The notes beneath the pieces are model-generated. The model had not been told where the DNA came from and did not search any database. It saw only the letters and a list, made by a program, of their open reading frames with translations. A stretch of DNA of 64,000 bases from Ameyamaea chiangmaiensis (lineage in GTDB: Bacteria; Pseudomonadota; Alphaproteobacteria; Acetobacterales; Acetobacteraceae): NCBI RefSeq assembly GCF_025995235.1, contig NZ_BAPT01000007.1:1-64000 (forward strand). Direction: 5' to 3'. Position 1 is the first letter of the stretch. Every line of letters begins with the position of its first letter. The translations under genes and the position numbers were made by a program. This document shows, piece after piece, positions 34,410-42,306 of this stretch.

Positions 34410-35269
34410 AGCGCCTCCTTCCCCATCGCGTCACCGCCCGTCGGCGCGACCCCCTGCCGGGCCTGGGCACCGGCCTGGGCGTGACCATCGCGTGGCTGGG
34501 GCTGCTGGTGGTGTTGCCGCTCGCCGCCCTGATCGTACGGCCGTGGCAGGGCGGCGCGGCGCCGGTGCTGCACGCGCTGCATGACGCACGGATGCTCGCG
34601 GCCCTGCGCGTCAGTGTCAGCAGCGCCGCCTTCGCCGCGTTGCTGGACCTGGTCCCGGGCCTCGTGCTCGCGTGGGCGCTGGTGCGTGGGCGGCTACCCG
34701 GGCGCCGGGTGATCGACGCGCTGGTCGACCTGCCCTTCGCCCTGCCGACCGCCGTCACGGGCATCACCATGGCCACCCTCTATGGACCGCGCGGCTGGCT
34801 CGGCGCGCCGCTGGCCGCCCTCGGTCTGCCGGTCGCTTTCACGCCCGTAGGCATCGTCGTCGCGCTGACCTTCGTCGGTCTGCCGTTCGTCGTGCGCGCG
34901 ATCGAACCCGTGCTGCGCGACCTGCCGCCGGAGATCGAGGAAGCGGCCGAGACGCTGGGCGCGCGGCCGGGTCAGATCCTGCGCCGCGTCGTGCTGCCGC
35001 CGCTGTTGCCGGCACTGGTCACCGGCTTCGGGCTGGCGTTCGCGCGCGGCATCGGCGAATACGGTTCGGTCATTTTCATCGCGGGTAACCAGCCGTTCCG
35101 CAGCGAGATCGCGCCCCTGCTGATCGTGATCCGGCTACAGGAATTCGACTATGCCGGCGCGAGCGCGATCGGGTTCGTGCTGCTGGTGACGTCGATCCTG
35201 GCGCTGTTGGGCATCGCCTGGGTAAGGCGGCGTCTAAGCCACGGCATAGCCACGGAGACGGTCGCATGA
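34406..35269 (+). CDS. cysT: sulfate ABC transporter permease CysT
   Basis: Inner-membrane permease of 287 residues with about six transmembrane helices and the coupling loop E-E-A-A-E-T-L-G-A-R-P near residue 180. It also carries the cysT-type D-L-P-F-A-L-P-T-A-V-T-G-I segment. The start ATG 34406 overlaps the sbp stop and the stop overlaps cysW, each by 4 bp, so the four transporter genes form one translationally coupled operon. Confidence 0.93.
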   Translation: MKRLLPHRVTARRRDPLPGLGTGLGVTIAWLGLLVVLPLAALIVRPWQGGAAPVLHALHDARMLAALRVSVSSAAFAALLDLVPGLVLAWALVRGRLPGRRVIDALVDLPFALPTAVTGITMATLYGPRGWLGAPLAALGLPVAFTPVGIVVALTFVGLPFVVRAIEPVLRDLPPEIEEAAETLGARPGQILRRVVLPPLLPALVTGFGLAFARGIGEYGSVIFIAGNQPFRSEIAPLLIVIRLQEFDYAGASAIGFVLLVTSILALLGIAWVRRRLSHGIATETVA

Positions 35270-36102
35270 AGCGCGCGCTGCTGGTTCTCGCGGCCTACCT
35301 GATCGTCGCGGTCATGCTGCTGCTGCCGCCGGTGCTGGTGTTTACCGAGGCCTTGCGCCACGGGCTGGGTGCCGCGCTGCGGTCGCTGGCCGATCCGGAC
35401 GCCCGGGCCGCCCTGTGGCTGACCCTGAAGATGACCGTGGCGGCGGTGGCCCTGAACTCGGTGGGCGGCGTTCTGGCGGCCTGGACGGTCACGAAATTCC
35501 GCTTTCCCGGCCGGGGCGCGCTTCTGGTGCTGATTGAACTGCCGCTCAGCGTCTCGCCCGTGGTCGCGGGACTGGTGTGGCTGTTGCTGTTCGGGGCGCA
35601 GGGCTGGTGGGGGGCATGGCTGGACCGTGTCGGCTATCGCGTCGTGTTCGCGCCGCCCGGCATTCTTCTGGCGACATTGTTCGTCACGTTCCCTTACGTC
35701 GCCCGCACGCTGGTGCCGCTGCTGCAGCATCAGGGGCGCGACGCGGAGGAAGCAGCGGCGCTGCTCGGCGCCAGCCTGTGGCAGATCCTGTCGCGCGTGA
35801 CGCTGCCGGGCGCGCGCTGGGCGCTGCTGTCGGGCGTGTTGCTGACCACGGCGCGGGCGCTGGGCGAATTTGGCGCGGTGTCCGTCGTGTCGGGGCACAT
35901 TCCCGGCCTGACCGAGACCATGCCGCTGCATATCGAGACGCTGTATAACGGTTACCAGAGTGTCGCCGCGTTCTCGATGGCGGCCCTTCTCGCACTGATG
36001 GCCATGGCGACGGTCGCGCTGCGCGGCCTGCTTGAGCGCACGGCTGACACCGCGTCGCGGGCGGCGCGCACCCCCTCTTCCCCGACAGGACACGCGGCAT
36101 GA
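35266..36102 (+). CDS. cysW: sulfate ABC transporter permease CysW
   Basis: The second permease subunit, 278 residues, with about six hydrophobic helices. It shows the family pattern E-L-P-L-S-V-S-P-V-V-A-G and the coupling motif E-E-A-A-A-L-L-G-A-S near residue 162. ALGEFG-type segment A-L-G-E-F-G-A-V-S-V-V-S-G is present near the end. It pairs with CysT and the CysA ATPase. ATGA overlaps on both sides. Confidence 0.93.
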   Translation: MKRALLVLAAYLIVAVMLLLPPVLVFTEALRHGLGAALRSLADPDARAALWLTLKMTVAAVALNSVGGVLAAWTVTKFRFPGRGALLVLIELPLSVSPVVAGLVWLLLFGAQGWWGAWLDRVGYRVVFAPPGILLATLFVTFPYVARTLVPLLQHQGRDAEEAAALLGASLWQILSRVTLPGARWALLSGVLLTTARALGEFGAVSVVSGHIPGLTETMPLHIETLYNGYQSVAAFSMAALLALMAMATVALRGLLERTADTASRAARTPSSPTGHAA

Positions 36103-37163
36103 GCGTCCGGATTCTCGATCTCCTGCGCGCGGCCCCCGGTCGGGCGCGACCGATCCTCGACCACGTGTCGCTCGATATTCCCGATGGCGCGTTCGTCGCG
36201 CTGATCGGCCCGTCGGGCGCGGGCAAGACATCGCTGCTGCGCGTCATCGCAGGCCTCGACGCCCATGACGGCGGCCAGGTCTTCCTGGACGGCATGCGTA
36301 TGGACCAGCGCCCGGCGCGCGAACGCGGCGTGGGATTCGTGTTCCAGAACTACGCCCTGTTCCGCCACATGACGGTGGCGGACAACGTGGCGTTCGGCCT
36401 GTCCGTCCTGCCCCGCCGCCAGCGCCCGACCCGGGCCGCGATCGCGGCCCGGGTCGAGGAACTTCTGGCCCTGATGCATCTGCCCGATCTGGGCGGGGCC
36501 TATCCGCACAACCTGTCCGGCGGGCAGCGCCAGCGCGTGGCCCTGGCCCGCGCCCTGGCCACCGGGCCGCGCCTGCTTCTGCTCGACGAGCCGTTCGGCG
36601 CGCTCGACCCCATGATCCGCAAGAGCATCCGCACATGGCTGCGCGCCCTGCACGATCAGCTCGGCCTGACCACCATCCTGGTCACCCACGACCATGAGGA
36701 GGCACTCGACGTCGCCGACCACCTGGTCCTGATGCGCGACGGACGCATCGAACAGGAGGGCAGGGCCAGTGACCTCGACCGCGCGCCGTGCTCGCCCTTC
36801 GTCATGGCCTTCATGGGCGACATGGCCCGCTTTACAGGGACCGTATGCGACGGGTTGTTCCAGCCCGACGAAGCCGGTGTTCTGCCGTTCGCGCTCCCGG
36901 CCTCCGACGGCGCGGCCGAGGCGCTGATCCGGCCGCACGAGATCGTCCCCCGGGCAGAGGCAGGACCGCTGGCCCTTGTGCACGGTGTTGCACGCGGTGG
37001 CCTGACACCCGCGACGGCCCGGCTTGCGGATCGTACGGTCGACCTCGTGTTGCCGACCGCCCTCCTGCCGGCCGCGTCGTCCGGCGTGGGGCTGGACATC
37101 TCGGCCGCACGGCTGTTTCGCGAGGGCGTACCGATCCTTCTGGCCGATCGATCCGATCATTGA
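36099..37163 (+). CDS. cysA: sulfate/thiosulfate ABC transporter ATP-binding protein
   Basis: The ATPase of the sulfate importer, 354 residues. Motifs are intact: Walker A G-P-S-G-A-G-K-T-S, Q-loop F-V-F-Q-N-Y-A-L-F, signature L-S-G-G-Q-R-Q-R-V, Walker B L-L-L-L-D-E-P-F-G-A-L-D, switch His in V-T-H-D-H-E-E-A. A regulatory domain follows (about 240-354). It provides a useful in-window contrast to the motif-less ATPase-like protein of the MCE operon. It is the last gene of sbp-cysT-cysW-cysA. Confidence 0.95.
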   Translation: MSVRILDLLRAAPGRARPILDHVSLDIPDGAFVALIGPSGAGKTSLLRVIAGLDAHDGGQVFLDGMRMDQRPARERGVGFVFQNYALFRHMTVADNVAFGLSVLPRRQRPTRAAIAARVEELLALMHLPDLGGAYPHNLSGGQRQRVALARALATGPRLLLLDEPFGALDPMIRKSIRTWLRALHDQLGLTTILVTHDHEEALDVADHLVLMRDGRIEQEGRASDLDRAPCSPFVMAFMGDMARFTGTVCDGLFQPDEAGVLPFALPASDGAAEALIRPHEIVPRAEAGPLALVHGVARGGLTPATARLADRTVDLVLPTALLPAASSGVGLDISAARLFREGVPILLADRSDH

Positions 37164-37230
37164 ACGAGATCGATGCGCGATCGCCCCTATCGACGCTACC
37201 AGTTCGTGATTAATTTCAGTTTCACGCATC

Positions 37231-37255
37231 AATAAACGATGTAAAATCGTTTATT
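37231..37255. promoter_or_regulatory. AT-rich perfect inverted repeat upstream of DUF2849-cysI
   Basis: Two perfect 10-base arms, AATAAACGAT (37231-37240) and ATCGTTTATT (37246-37255), separated by GTAAA. It sits in a notably AT-rich island in the cysA-DUF2849 gap and 28 bp before the GTG start. Too AT-rich to be a good terminator, it looks like a dimeric repressor or activator site for the sulfite reductase genes. Confidence 0.55.
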
Positions 37256-37282
37256 GTCGACCCCAGTAAGGACGAGGCCCCC

Positions 37283-37618
37283 GTGGACGTCAGGAGCAAC
37301 CGCCGTGAACAGGGCGGATCGAGCGCGATCACCGCCAATCGCCTGCTGGACGGACGCACCGTCTGGCTGGGCGCGCACGGCTGGAGCGAGCAGATCGCCG
37401 AGGCGCGCGTCATCGCCAACACCGATATCGAGGCGGCGATCGAGGACGCGCGTGCCCGCGCCGCCGCCGACAGCGTGATGGCGATCTATGGCGTGCAGCT
37501 GCTGCCGGACACCGCAACGCCCGAGCCCCTGACGATGCGCGAGCGTATCCGCGCCTTCGGCCCCAGCGTCCATCCCGCCTTCGCCATCAGCCCGCAGGAG
37601 GGCCAGCGCCATGAGTGA
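37283..37618 (+). CDS. DUF2849 protein of the sulfite reductase operon
   Basis: A small soluble protein of 111 residues with the segment T-A-N-R-L-L-D-G-R-T-V-W-L, which I recognise as DUF2849, a family found next to cysI in alphaproteobacteria. No catalytic motif or membrane segment is visible and the function is unknown; a role in electron supply to or assembly of the reductase is inferred only from linkage. It starts at GTG 37283 with AAGGACGAGG upstream, and its 3' end overlaps the reductase gene by 8 bp. Confidence 0.8.
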   Translation: MDVRSNRREQGGSSAITANRLLDGRTVWLGAHGWSEQIAEARVIANTDIEAAIEDARARAAADSVMAIYGVQLLPDTATPEPLTMRERIRAFGPSVHPAFAISPQEGQRHE

Positions 37619-39302
37619 CACCGCCACCCGCCCGCTTCCGGTCGGGCACTACACCTATGATCAGGTCGATCACGACTTTCTGCGCGCCCGCGTCGAGCAG
37701 TTCCGCGATCAGGTCGCGCGCCGGATCAGCGGCGAACTGTCGGAGGACGAGTTCAAACCCCTGCGGCTGATGAACGGGCTGTATCACCAGCTGCATGCCT
37801 ACATGCTGCGCGTGGCCGTGCCCTATGGCACGATGGACGCGCGACAGGTGCGGATGCTGGCCCACATCGCGCGGACCTACGACCGCGATTACGGCCACTT
37901 CACCACCCGCCAGAACATCCAGTTCAACTGGATCCGGCTGGAAGACACGCCCGAAATCCTGGAGCAGCTCGCCTCGGTCGAGATGCACGCCATCCAGACC
38001 AGCGGCAACTGCATCCGCAACGTCACGTCGGACGAATTCGCGGGCGCGGCGGCGGACGAACTGGTCGACCCGCGCGTGCATGCCGAAATCCTGCGCCAGT
38101 GGTCGACGCTGCACCCCGAATTCACCTTCCTGCCGCGCAAATTCAAGATCGCGATTTCCGGCAGCCCGCATGACCGCGTCGCCGCACGCTTCCACGATAT
38201 TGGCGTCGTGGCGAAACCCGGCCCGGACGGCGCGGTGCGGTTCGAGGTGTTCGTGGGCGGCGGCATGGGCCGCACCCCGATCGTGGGCGTGCGCATCCAT
38301 GACCACCTGCCCGAAGAAGACCTGCTGGCGTATCTGGAAGCGATCCTGCGCGTCTATAATGCCTATGGCCGGCGCGATAACATCTACAAGGCGCGCATCA
38401 AGATTCTGGTGCAGGCGCTGGGTCTGGACGCATTCCGCGAAAAGGTCGAGGCCGAGTTCGCGGCCATGGACCGCGCGCGCTATCGCCTGACGCCCGAAAC
38501 CGTGGCCGCGATCCGCGCGCGGTTCGGCACCCCGGACCTGATCGCCCCCGCCGATGCCCCCGCGAAACTGGCCGCAGACCGCGCGGCGAACCCGCATTTC
38601 GATCGCTGGGCGCGGACCAACACACACCCGCACCGCGCGCCGGGCTTCATCTGCGTCGCGGTGTCGGTCAAGCCAGCCGGCGGCATTCCGGGCGACGCCA
38701 CGTCCCACCAGATCGACGCGCTGGCCGATATTGCCGAGCGTTTCAGCTTTGACGAGCTGCGCGTCACCCACATGCAGAACATCGTCTTCGGCCATGTGCG
38801 TCAGGACGAACTGCTCGCGCTGTGGCACGCGCTGGGCGAGGCCGGACTGGCTACGCCCAATCTGGGCCTGATCGGCGACATCATCGCCTGCCCCGGGCTG
38901 GACTACTGCGCGCTGGCCAATGCGCGGTCGATCCCGATCGCGCAGAAGATCAGCGCCCGCTTCGCCGACCCGACCCTGCAGGAGCAGATCGGCAGGATCC
39001 ACGTCAACATCTCGGGCTGCATCAATGCGTGCGGACATCACCATGCCGGGCATATCGGGATCCTGGGCGTGGACAAGAAAGGCGAGGAATTCTTCCAGAT
39101 CACGCTGGGCGGATCGGCCGAGGACGACGCTGCGATCGGCCAGATCATTGGTCCCGCCCTGCCCGAGGACGCGACGGTCGATGCCGTTGCCCGTCTGATC
39201 GAAACCTATCTGACCCTTCGGCAGGAGGGCGAGCGGTTCCTCGACACCTATCGCCGTCTCGGCCAGGCCCCATTCAAGGACAGCGTCTATGCCACTGCTT
39301 GA
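37611..39302 (+). CDS. cysI: siroheme nitrite/sulfite reductase (CysI-like)
   Basis: Hemoprotein of 563 residues that performs the six-electron reduction of sulfite to sulfide. The context (sulfate block) favours sulfite over nitrite. Conserved pieces are Q-T-S-G-N-C-I-R-N-V, and the C-terminal cluster ligands C-P-G-L-D-Y-C and G-C-I-N-A-C-G-H-H-H, which bind the 4Fe-4S cluster bridged to siroheme. It is of the alphaproteobacterial type that has no flavoprotein (CysJ) partner nearby, so the electron donor (possibly ferredoxin) is unknown. It overlaps both neighbours (8 and 14 bp). Confidence 0.9.
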   Translation: MSDTATRPLPVGHYTYDQVDHDFLRARVEQFRDQVARRISGELSEDEFKPLRLMNGLYHQLHAYMLRVAVPYGTMDARQVRMLAHIARTYDRDYGHFTTRQNIQFNWIRLEDTPEILEQLASVEMHAIQTSGNCIRNVTSDEFAGAAADELVDPRVHAEILRQWSTLHPEFTFLPRKFKIAISGSPHDRVAARFHDIGVVAKPGPDGAVRFEVFVGGGMGRTPIVGVRIHDHLPEEDLLAYLEAILRVYNAYGRRDNIYKARIKILVQALGLDAFREKVEAEFAAMDRARYRLTPETVAAIRARFGTPDLIAPADAPAKLAADRAANPHFDRWARTNTHPHRAPGFICVAVSVKPAGGIPGDATSHQIDALADIAERFSFDELRVTHMQNIVFGHVRQDELLALWHALGEAGLATPNLGLIGDIIACPGLDYCALANARSIPIAQKISARFADPTLQEQIGRIHVNISGCINACGHHHAGHIGILGVDKKGEEFFQITLGGSAEDDAAIGQIIGPALPEDATVDAVARLIETYLTLRQEGERFLDTYRRLGQAPFKDSVYATA

Positions 39303-39777
39303 AAGCGGCGTTCTTGCCGCCGACCCCTGGCGTCCTGCCGCAGAGGACGAGCCCATCGGCGCCGGGGACGTGATCGTGCCCCTCGCGCGTCTGGACGAAG
39401 GCCTCGCCCGGTCGGACCCGGGCCGTCTCGGCGTGCTGCTGCCCCCCGAGGCGGAGCCGTCGGCCCTGCGGGCCGCCCTTCCCGGCCTGTCGCTGATCGC
39501 CGTGACGTTCCCGATCTTTCGCGACGGCCGGGCCTTCACGCAGGCGCGCACCCTGCGCGAACATCTCGGCTTCACGGGCGAGATCCGGGCCACCGGCAAG
39601 CCGTTGCCGGACCAGTACGAATTCCTGCGCCGCTGCGGCGTCACGACCGTCGAGGTGCCCGAAGGCACCGATCCGGCCCCGTGGGCGCGCGAGCACGCCC
39701 GTTTTGACGTCGCCTACCAGCCTTCGATCCTGAACGAGACGCGGGAGGGATTCGCCTTGCGCCGGATCCCCGGCTGA
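39289..39777 (+). CDS. DUF934 protein of the sulfite reductase operon
   Basis: A 162-residue soluble protein of the DUF934 family, recognised by the A-V-x-F-P-x-F-R-D-G-R segment, the R-x-L-R-x-x-L-G-F-x-G-E-I-R-A-x-G stretch and the D-Q-Y-E-F-L-R-R-C-G-V motif. The family is nearly always next to CysI-type reductases and is sometimes called an oxidoreductase, without direct proof. It overlaps the reductase by 14 bp and ends the cys block, followed by a small hairpin terminator. Confidence 0.85.
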   Translation: MPLLESGVLAADPWRPAAEDEPIGAGDVIVPLARLDEGLARSDPGRLGVLLPPEAEPSALRAALPGLSLIAVTFPIFRDGRAFTQARTLREHLGFTGEIRATGKPLPDQYEFLRRCGVTTVEVPEGTDPAPWAREHARFDVAYQPSILNETREGFALRRIPG

Positions 39778-39829
39778 GGGCGGGGATCAATAAGGGGGCA
39801 CAGCGTGATCGGGGCGCACGCCGTGATTG

Positions 39830-39846
39830 CACCGCGCCGGTGTTTT
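39830..39846 (+). terminator. intrinsic terminator after the cys operon
   Basis: A five-base-pair stem CACCG/CGGTG (39830-39834 with 39838-39842) closed by a three-base loop and followed at once by TTTT, 53 bp after the DUF934 stop. Confidence 0.5.
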
Positions 39847-39903
39847 CGCCTAAAGACACCCGCCTGAACCCGATCCCTTACACACAGGGCGCGTCCGCGC
39901 GCC

Positions 39904-39935
39904 CCCGGTCGCAGCCTACCCGGTCAAAACAAGGA
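39904..39935 (+). promoter_or_regulatory. preQ1 class I riboswitch upstream of queC
   Basis: The leader reads, in order, a CCGG stem arm (39905-39908), TCGCAG (39909-39914), a C at 39919 in the place of the ligand-pairing cytosine, the second CCGG arm (39920-39923) and the A-rich tail CAAAACAAGGA (39925-39935). The TCGCAG loop start and the CAAAACAAGG tail match, as I recall it, the well studied Thermoanaerobacter preQ1-I aptamer. The tail contains the queC Shine-Dalgarno AAGGA, 7 bases before the ATG. Ligand binding should pull it into the pseudoknot and turn off translation. The P1 stem is only four G-C pairs and the loop is one base longer than in the prototype. A separate GC hairpin (39887-39904) lies just 5'. 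Confidence 0.78.
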
Positions 39936-39942
39936 CACTGGC

Positions 39943-40644
39943 ATGAAGACCCTCGTCATCTGCTCCGGCGGACTCGACTCCGTCACGCTCGCCCATAAGG
40001 TTGCCGCCGAGCATACGGTGAGCGCCCTGCTGAGCTTCGATTATGGCCAGCGCCACCGCACCGAACTCGACCGCGCGGCCCACTGTGCCGCGCGTCTGGA
40101 CGTTCCGCATCTGATCAGCGACATCGGCCAGACCGGACGCCTGCTGTCCGGCTCCGCCTTGACCGACGACGTGGCGGTGCCTGACGGGCATTACGCCGAA
40201 GAGACGATGAAGGCGACCGTCGTGCCCAACCGCAACGCGATCATGCTGGCCATCGGCTTCGGCATCGCCGCCGCGCGTGGGGACGATGCCGTGGCGACCG
40301 CCGTCCATGGCGGCGACCATTTCATCTACCCCGATTGTCGCCCCGCCTTCATCGACGCGTTTCAGGCGATGCAGGACCAGGCGCTCGACGGCTATGCCAC
40401 GGTCAGGCTCTACGCGCCGTTCGTGAGCCTGCCCAAGTCGGCCATCGTGGCCGAGGGCGCTCGGCTGGGGGTGCCCTTCGACGACACCTGGTCGTGCTAC
40501 AAGGGTGGCGACCGCCAATGCGGCCGCTGCGGCACCTGTGTGGAGCGGCGCGAGGCGTTCGATCTGGCCGGGGTGCCCGATCCCACGGAATACGAAGACC
40601 CGGACTTCTGGCGCACGGCCGTCGCCGGCAAGGGAGCCGCCTGA
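39943..40644 (+). CDS. queC: 7-cyano-7-deazaguanine synthase
   Basis: Converts 7-carboxy-7-deazaguanine to preQ0 with ATP and ammonia. The 233 residues have the PP-loop C-S-G-G-L-D-S near the N terminus, F-D-Y-G-Q-R-H, and the zinc-binding cysteines in S-C-Y-K-G-G and C-G-R-C-G-T-C. First gene of the operon queC-queD-queE-queF; its ribosome binding site is part of the preQ1 riboswitch. Its stop shares one base with the queD start (TGATG). Confidence 0.96.
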   Translation: MKTLVICSGGLDSVTLAHKVAAEHTVSALLSFDYGQRHRTELDRAAHCAARLDVPHLISDIGQTGRLLSGSALTDDVAVPDGHYAEETMKATVVPNRNAIMLAIGFGIAAARGDDAVATAVHGGDHFIYPDCRPAFIDAFQAMQDQALDGYATVRLYAPFVSLPKSAIVAEGARLGVPFDDTWSCYKGGDRQCGRCGTCVERREAFDLAGVPDPTEYEDPDFWRTAVAGKGAA

Positions 40645-41012
40645 TGTTCCGCGTCACCAAGGAATTCCACTTTTCCGCGTCGCACCAGTTGGGGCACCTC
40701 GCCCCCGATCATCCGTGCGCCAGACTGCACGGCCACAACTACATCGTGGAAATCGAACTCGCGGCCGAGGACCTGGACGAACGCGGCTTCGTGCGCGACT
40801 ACCGCGATCTCGACGCGCTGAAGACCTACATCGACACCACGTTCGACCACCGCCACCTCAACGAGGTGCTGGGCGACCGGCGCGTCACGGCCGAGCAACT
40901 CGCGCGCCATTTTTATGAGTGGTGTGCCGCGCGCTATCCCGAAACAACCGCGGCCCGCGTCAGCGAAACGCCGAAAACCTGGGCGGAATATCGCCCGACA
41001 CCACGCCCGTGA
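40644..41012 (+). CDS. queD: 6-carboxy-5,6,7,8-tetrahydropterin synthase
   Basis: Makes 6-carboxytetrahydropterin from dihydroneopterin triphosphate (the GTP cyclohydrolase I product). A 122-residue T-fold enzyme with zinc ligands in F-S-A-S-H-Q-L and H-G-H-N-Y, and the D-H-R-H-L-N motif; F-S-A-S-H without the pterin-synthase Cys pattern fits QueD. It overlaps queC by one base and queE by four (GTGA). The GTP cyclohydrolase FolE that feeds it is not in the window. Confidence 0.94.
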   Translation: MFRVTKEFHFSASHQLGHLAPDHPCARLHGHNYIVEIELAAEDLDERGFVRDYRDLDALKTYIDTTFDHRHLNEVLGDRRVTAEQLARHFYEWCAARYPETTAARVSETPKTWAEYRPTPRP

Positions 41013-41773
41013 GCGCGGCGCTCACCCTGCCCGACGCCACCGACACGCAGGGGGCGACCCTGCGCATCAGCGAGATCTTCGGCCCCACCATCCAGGGCGA
41101 GGGCGCGTTGATCGGCGAGCCCACGGTGTTCGTGCGCACCGGCGGCTGCGATTACCGCTGCACATGGTGCGACACGCTCCACGCCGTCGACGCCCGCTTT
41201 CGCGACACATGGCGACCGATGACGACGGCGGCGATCTGGGCCGAGGTCGAGCGCCTGTCCGGTGGCGTGCCGCTGACCGTCTCGCTGTCGGGCGGCAATC
41301 CGGCAATCCAGCCGTTCGGCGCACTGATCGCGCTGGGTCATCGACACGGCTATCGCTTCGCGCTGGAGACACAGGGGTCGATCGCACGCGACTGGTTCGC
41401 GGCCCTCGACACGCTGGTCCTGAGTCCAAAACCGCCATCGAGCGGCATGACGACCGACTGGGCCGCGCTGGACGCCTGTGTGACGGCGGCAGCCGGGGGC
41501 CCGGCGATCGTGCTCAAGGTCGTGGTGTTCGACGACGCCGACTACGCCTTCGCGCGTGCAGTTGCCCGGCGCCTTCCCGCCCTGCCGGTCTGTCTGCAAC
41601 CCGGCAACCCGACGCCACCGCCCGCCGAAGGGCCGGATCCGGCGGTTGATCTCGGCGCGTCCCTGGCGCAGATGCGCTGGCTGGTCGGGCGCGTGACCGA
41701 CGACCGCTGGTTTTCGGCCCGCGTCCTGCCGCAGCTGCATGTGTTGCTGTGGGGGAATCTTCGTGGCGTCTGA
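41009..41773 (+). CDS. queE: 7-carboxy-7-deazaguanine synthase (radical SAM)
   Basis: The radical-SAM ring contraction from carboxytetrahydropterin to 7-carboxy-7-deazaguanine. The 254 residues contain the cluster motif C-D-Y-R-C-T-W-C (CxxxCxxC) preceded by F-G-P-T-I-Q-G-E-G, which binds substrate, and S-L-S-G-G-N-P-A, the SAM-binding GGNP. Start GTG 41009 overlaps the queD stop; the frame is open upstream only inside queD. Confidence 0.94.
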   Translation: MSAALTLPDATDTQGATLRISEIFGPTIQGEGALIGEPTVFVRTGGCDYRCTWCDTLHAVDARFRDTWRPMTTAAIWAEVERLSGGVPLTVSLSGGNPAIQPFGALIALGHRHGYRFALETQGSIARDWFAALDTLVLSPKPPSSGMTTDWAALDACVTAAAGGPAIVLKVVVFDDADYAFARAVARRLPALPVCLQPGNPTPPPAEGPDPAVDLGASLAQMRWLVGRVTDDRWFSARVLPQLHVLLWGNLRGV

Positions 41774-41835
41774 GTCTCCTGTCCCGTGCCCGACGCGGGA
41801 CCGCCTGCGTTCCCCCAGCCAACGGATATCGCATC

Positions 41836-42306
41836 ATGACCGATAAACCTTCGATCTATGCCGGGCTCGAACAGCTCGGCGCCTCCGTCGCGCTGCCGAC
41901 CACGCCCGAAGAGGCGGTGCTGGAGCGCGTGCCGAACCCGCAGGCGGACATCGACTACTGCGTGCGCTTCACGGCGCCGGAGTTCACCTCCCTCTGCCCG
42001 ATCACCGGCGCGCCGGATTTCGCCCATCTGATGATCGACTACGTGCCTGACCAGTGGCTGGTGGAGAGCAAGTCGCTCAAGCTGTTTCTCGGCGCGTTTC
42101 GCAATCACGGTGCGTTTCACGAGGACTGCACCATCTCCATCGCCCGGCGGATCGTCGGTCTGCTCGCCCCGCGCTGGCTGCGCATCGGCGGCTACTGGTA
42201 TCCGCGCGGTGGCATCCCGATCGACGTGTTCTGGCAGACGGGGGACGCCCCCGTGGGGGTCTGGATCCCCGAGCAGGGAGTCGCGCCCTATCGCGGGCGC
42301 GGCTGA
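41836..42306 (+). CDS. queF: NADPH-dependent 7-cyano-7-deazaguanine reductase
   Basis: Reduces the nitrile of preQ0 to the aminomethyl group of preQ1. The 156 residues are the short unimodular QueF type with the catalytic Cys in S-L-C-P-I-T-G-A-P-D, E-S-K-S-L-K and the F-H-E-D-C motif. With QueC, D and E this completes preQ1 synthesis from the pterin intermediate, and preQ1 is the ligand of the riboswitch ahead of the operon. The stop TGA (42304-42306) abuts the stop of the convergent gene, leaving no room for a terminator. Confidence 0.94.
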   Translation: MTDKPSIYAGLEQLGASVALPTTPEEAVLERVPNPQADIDYCVRFTAPEFTSLCPITGAPDFAHLMIDYVPDQWLVESKSLKLFLGAFRNHGAFHEDCTISIARRIVGLLAPRWLRIGGYWYPRGGIPIDVFWQTGDAPVGVWIPEQGVAPYRGRG

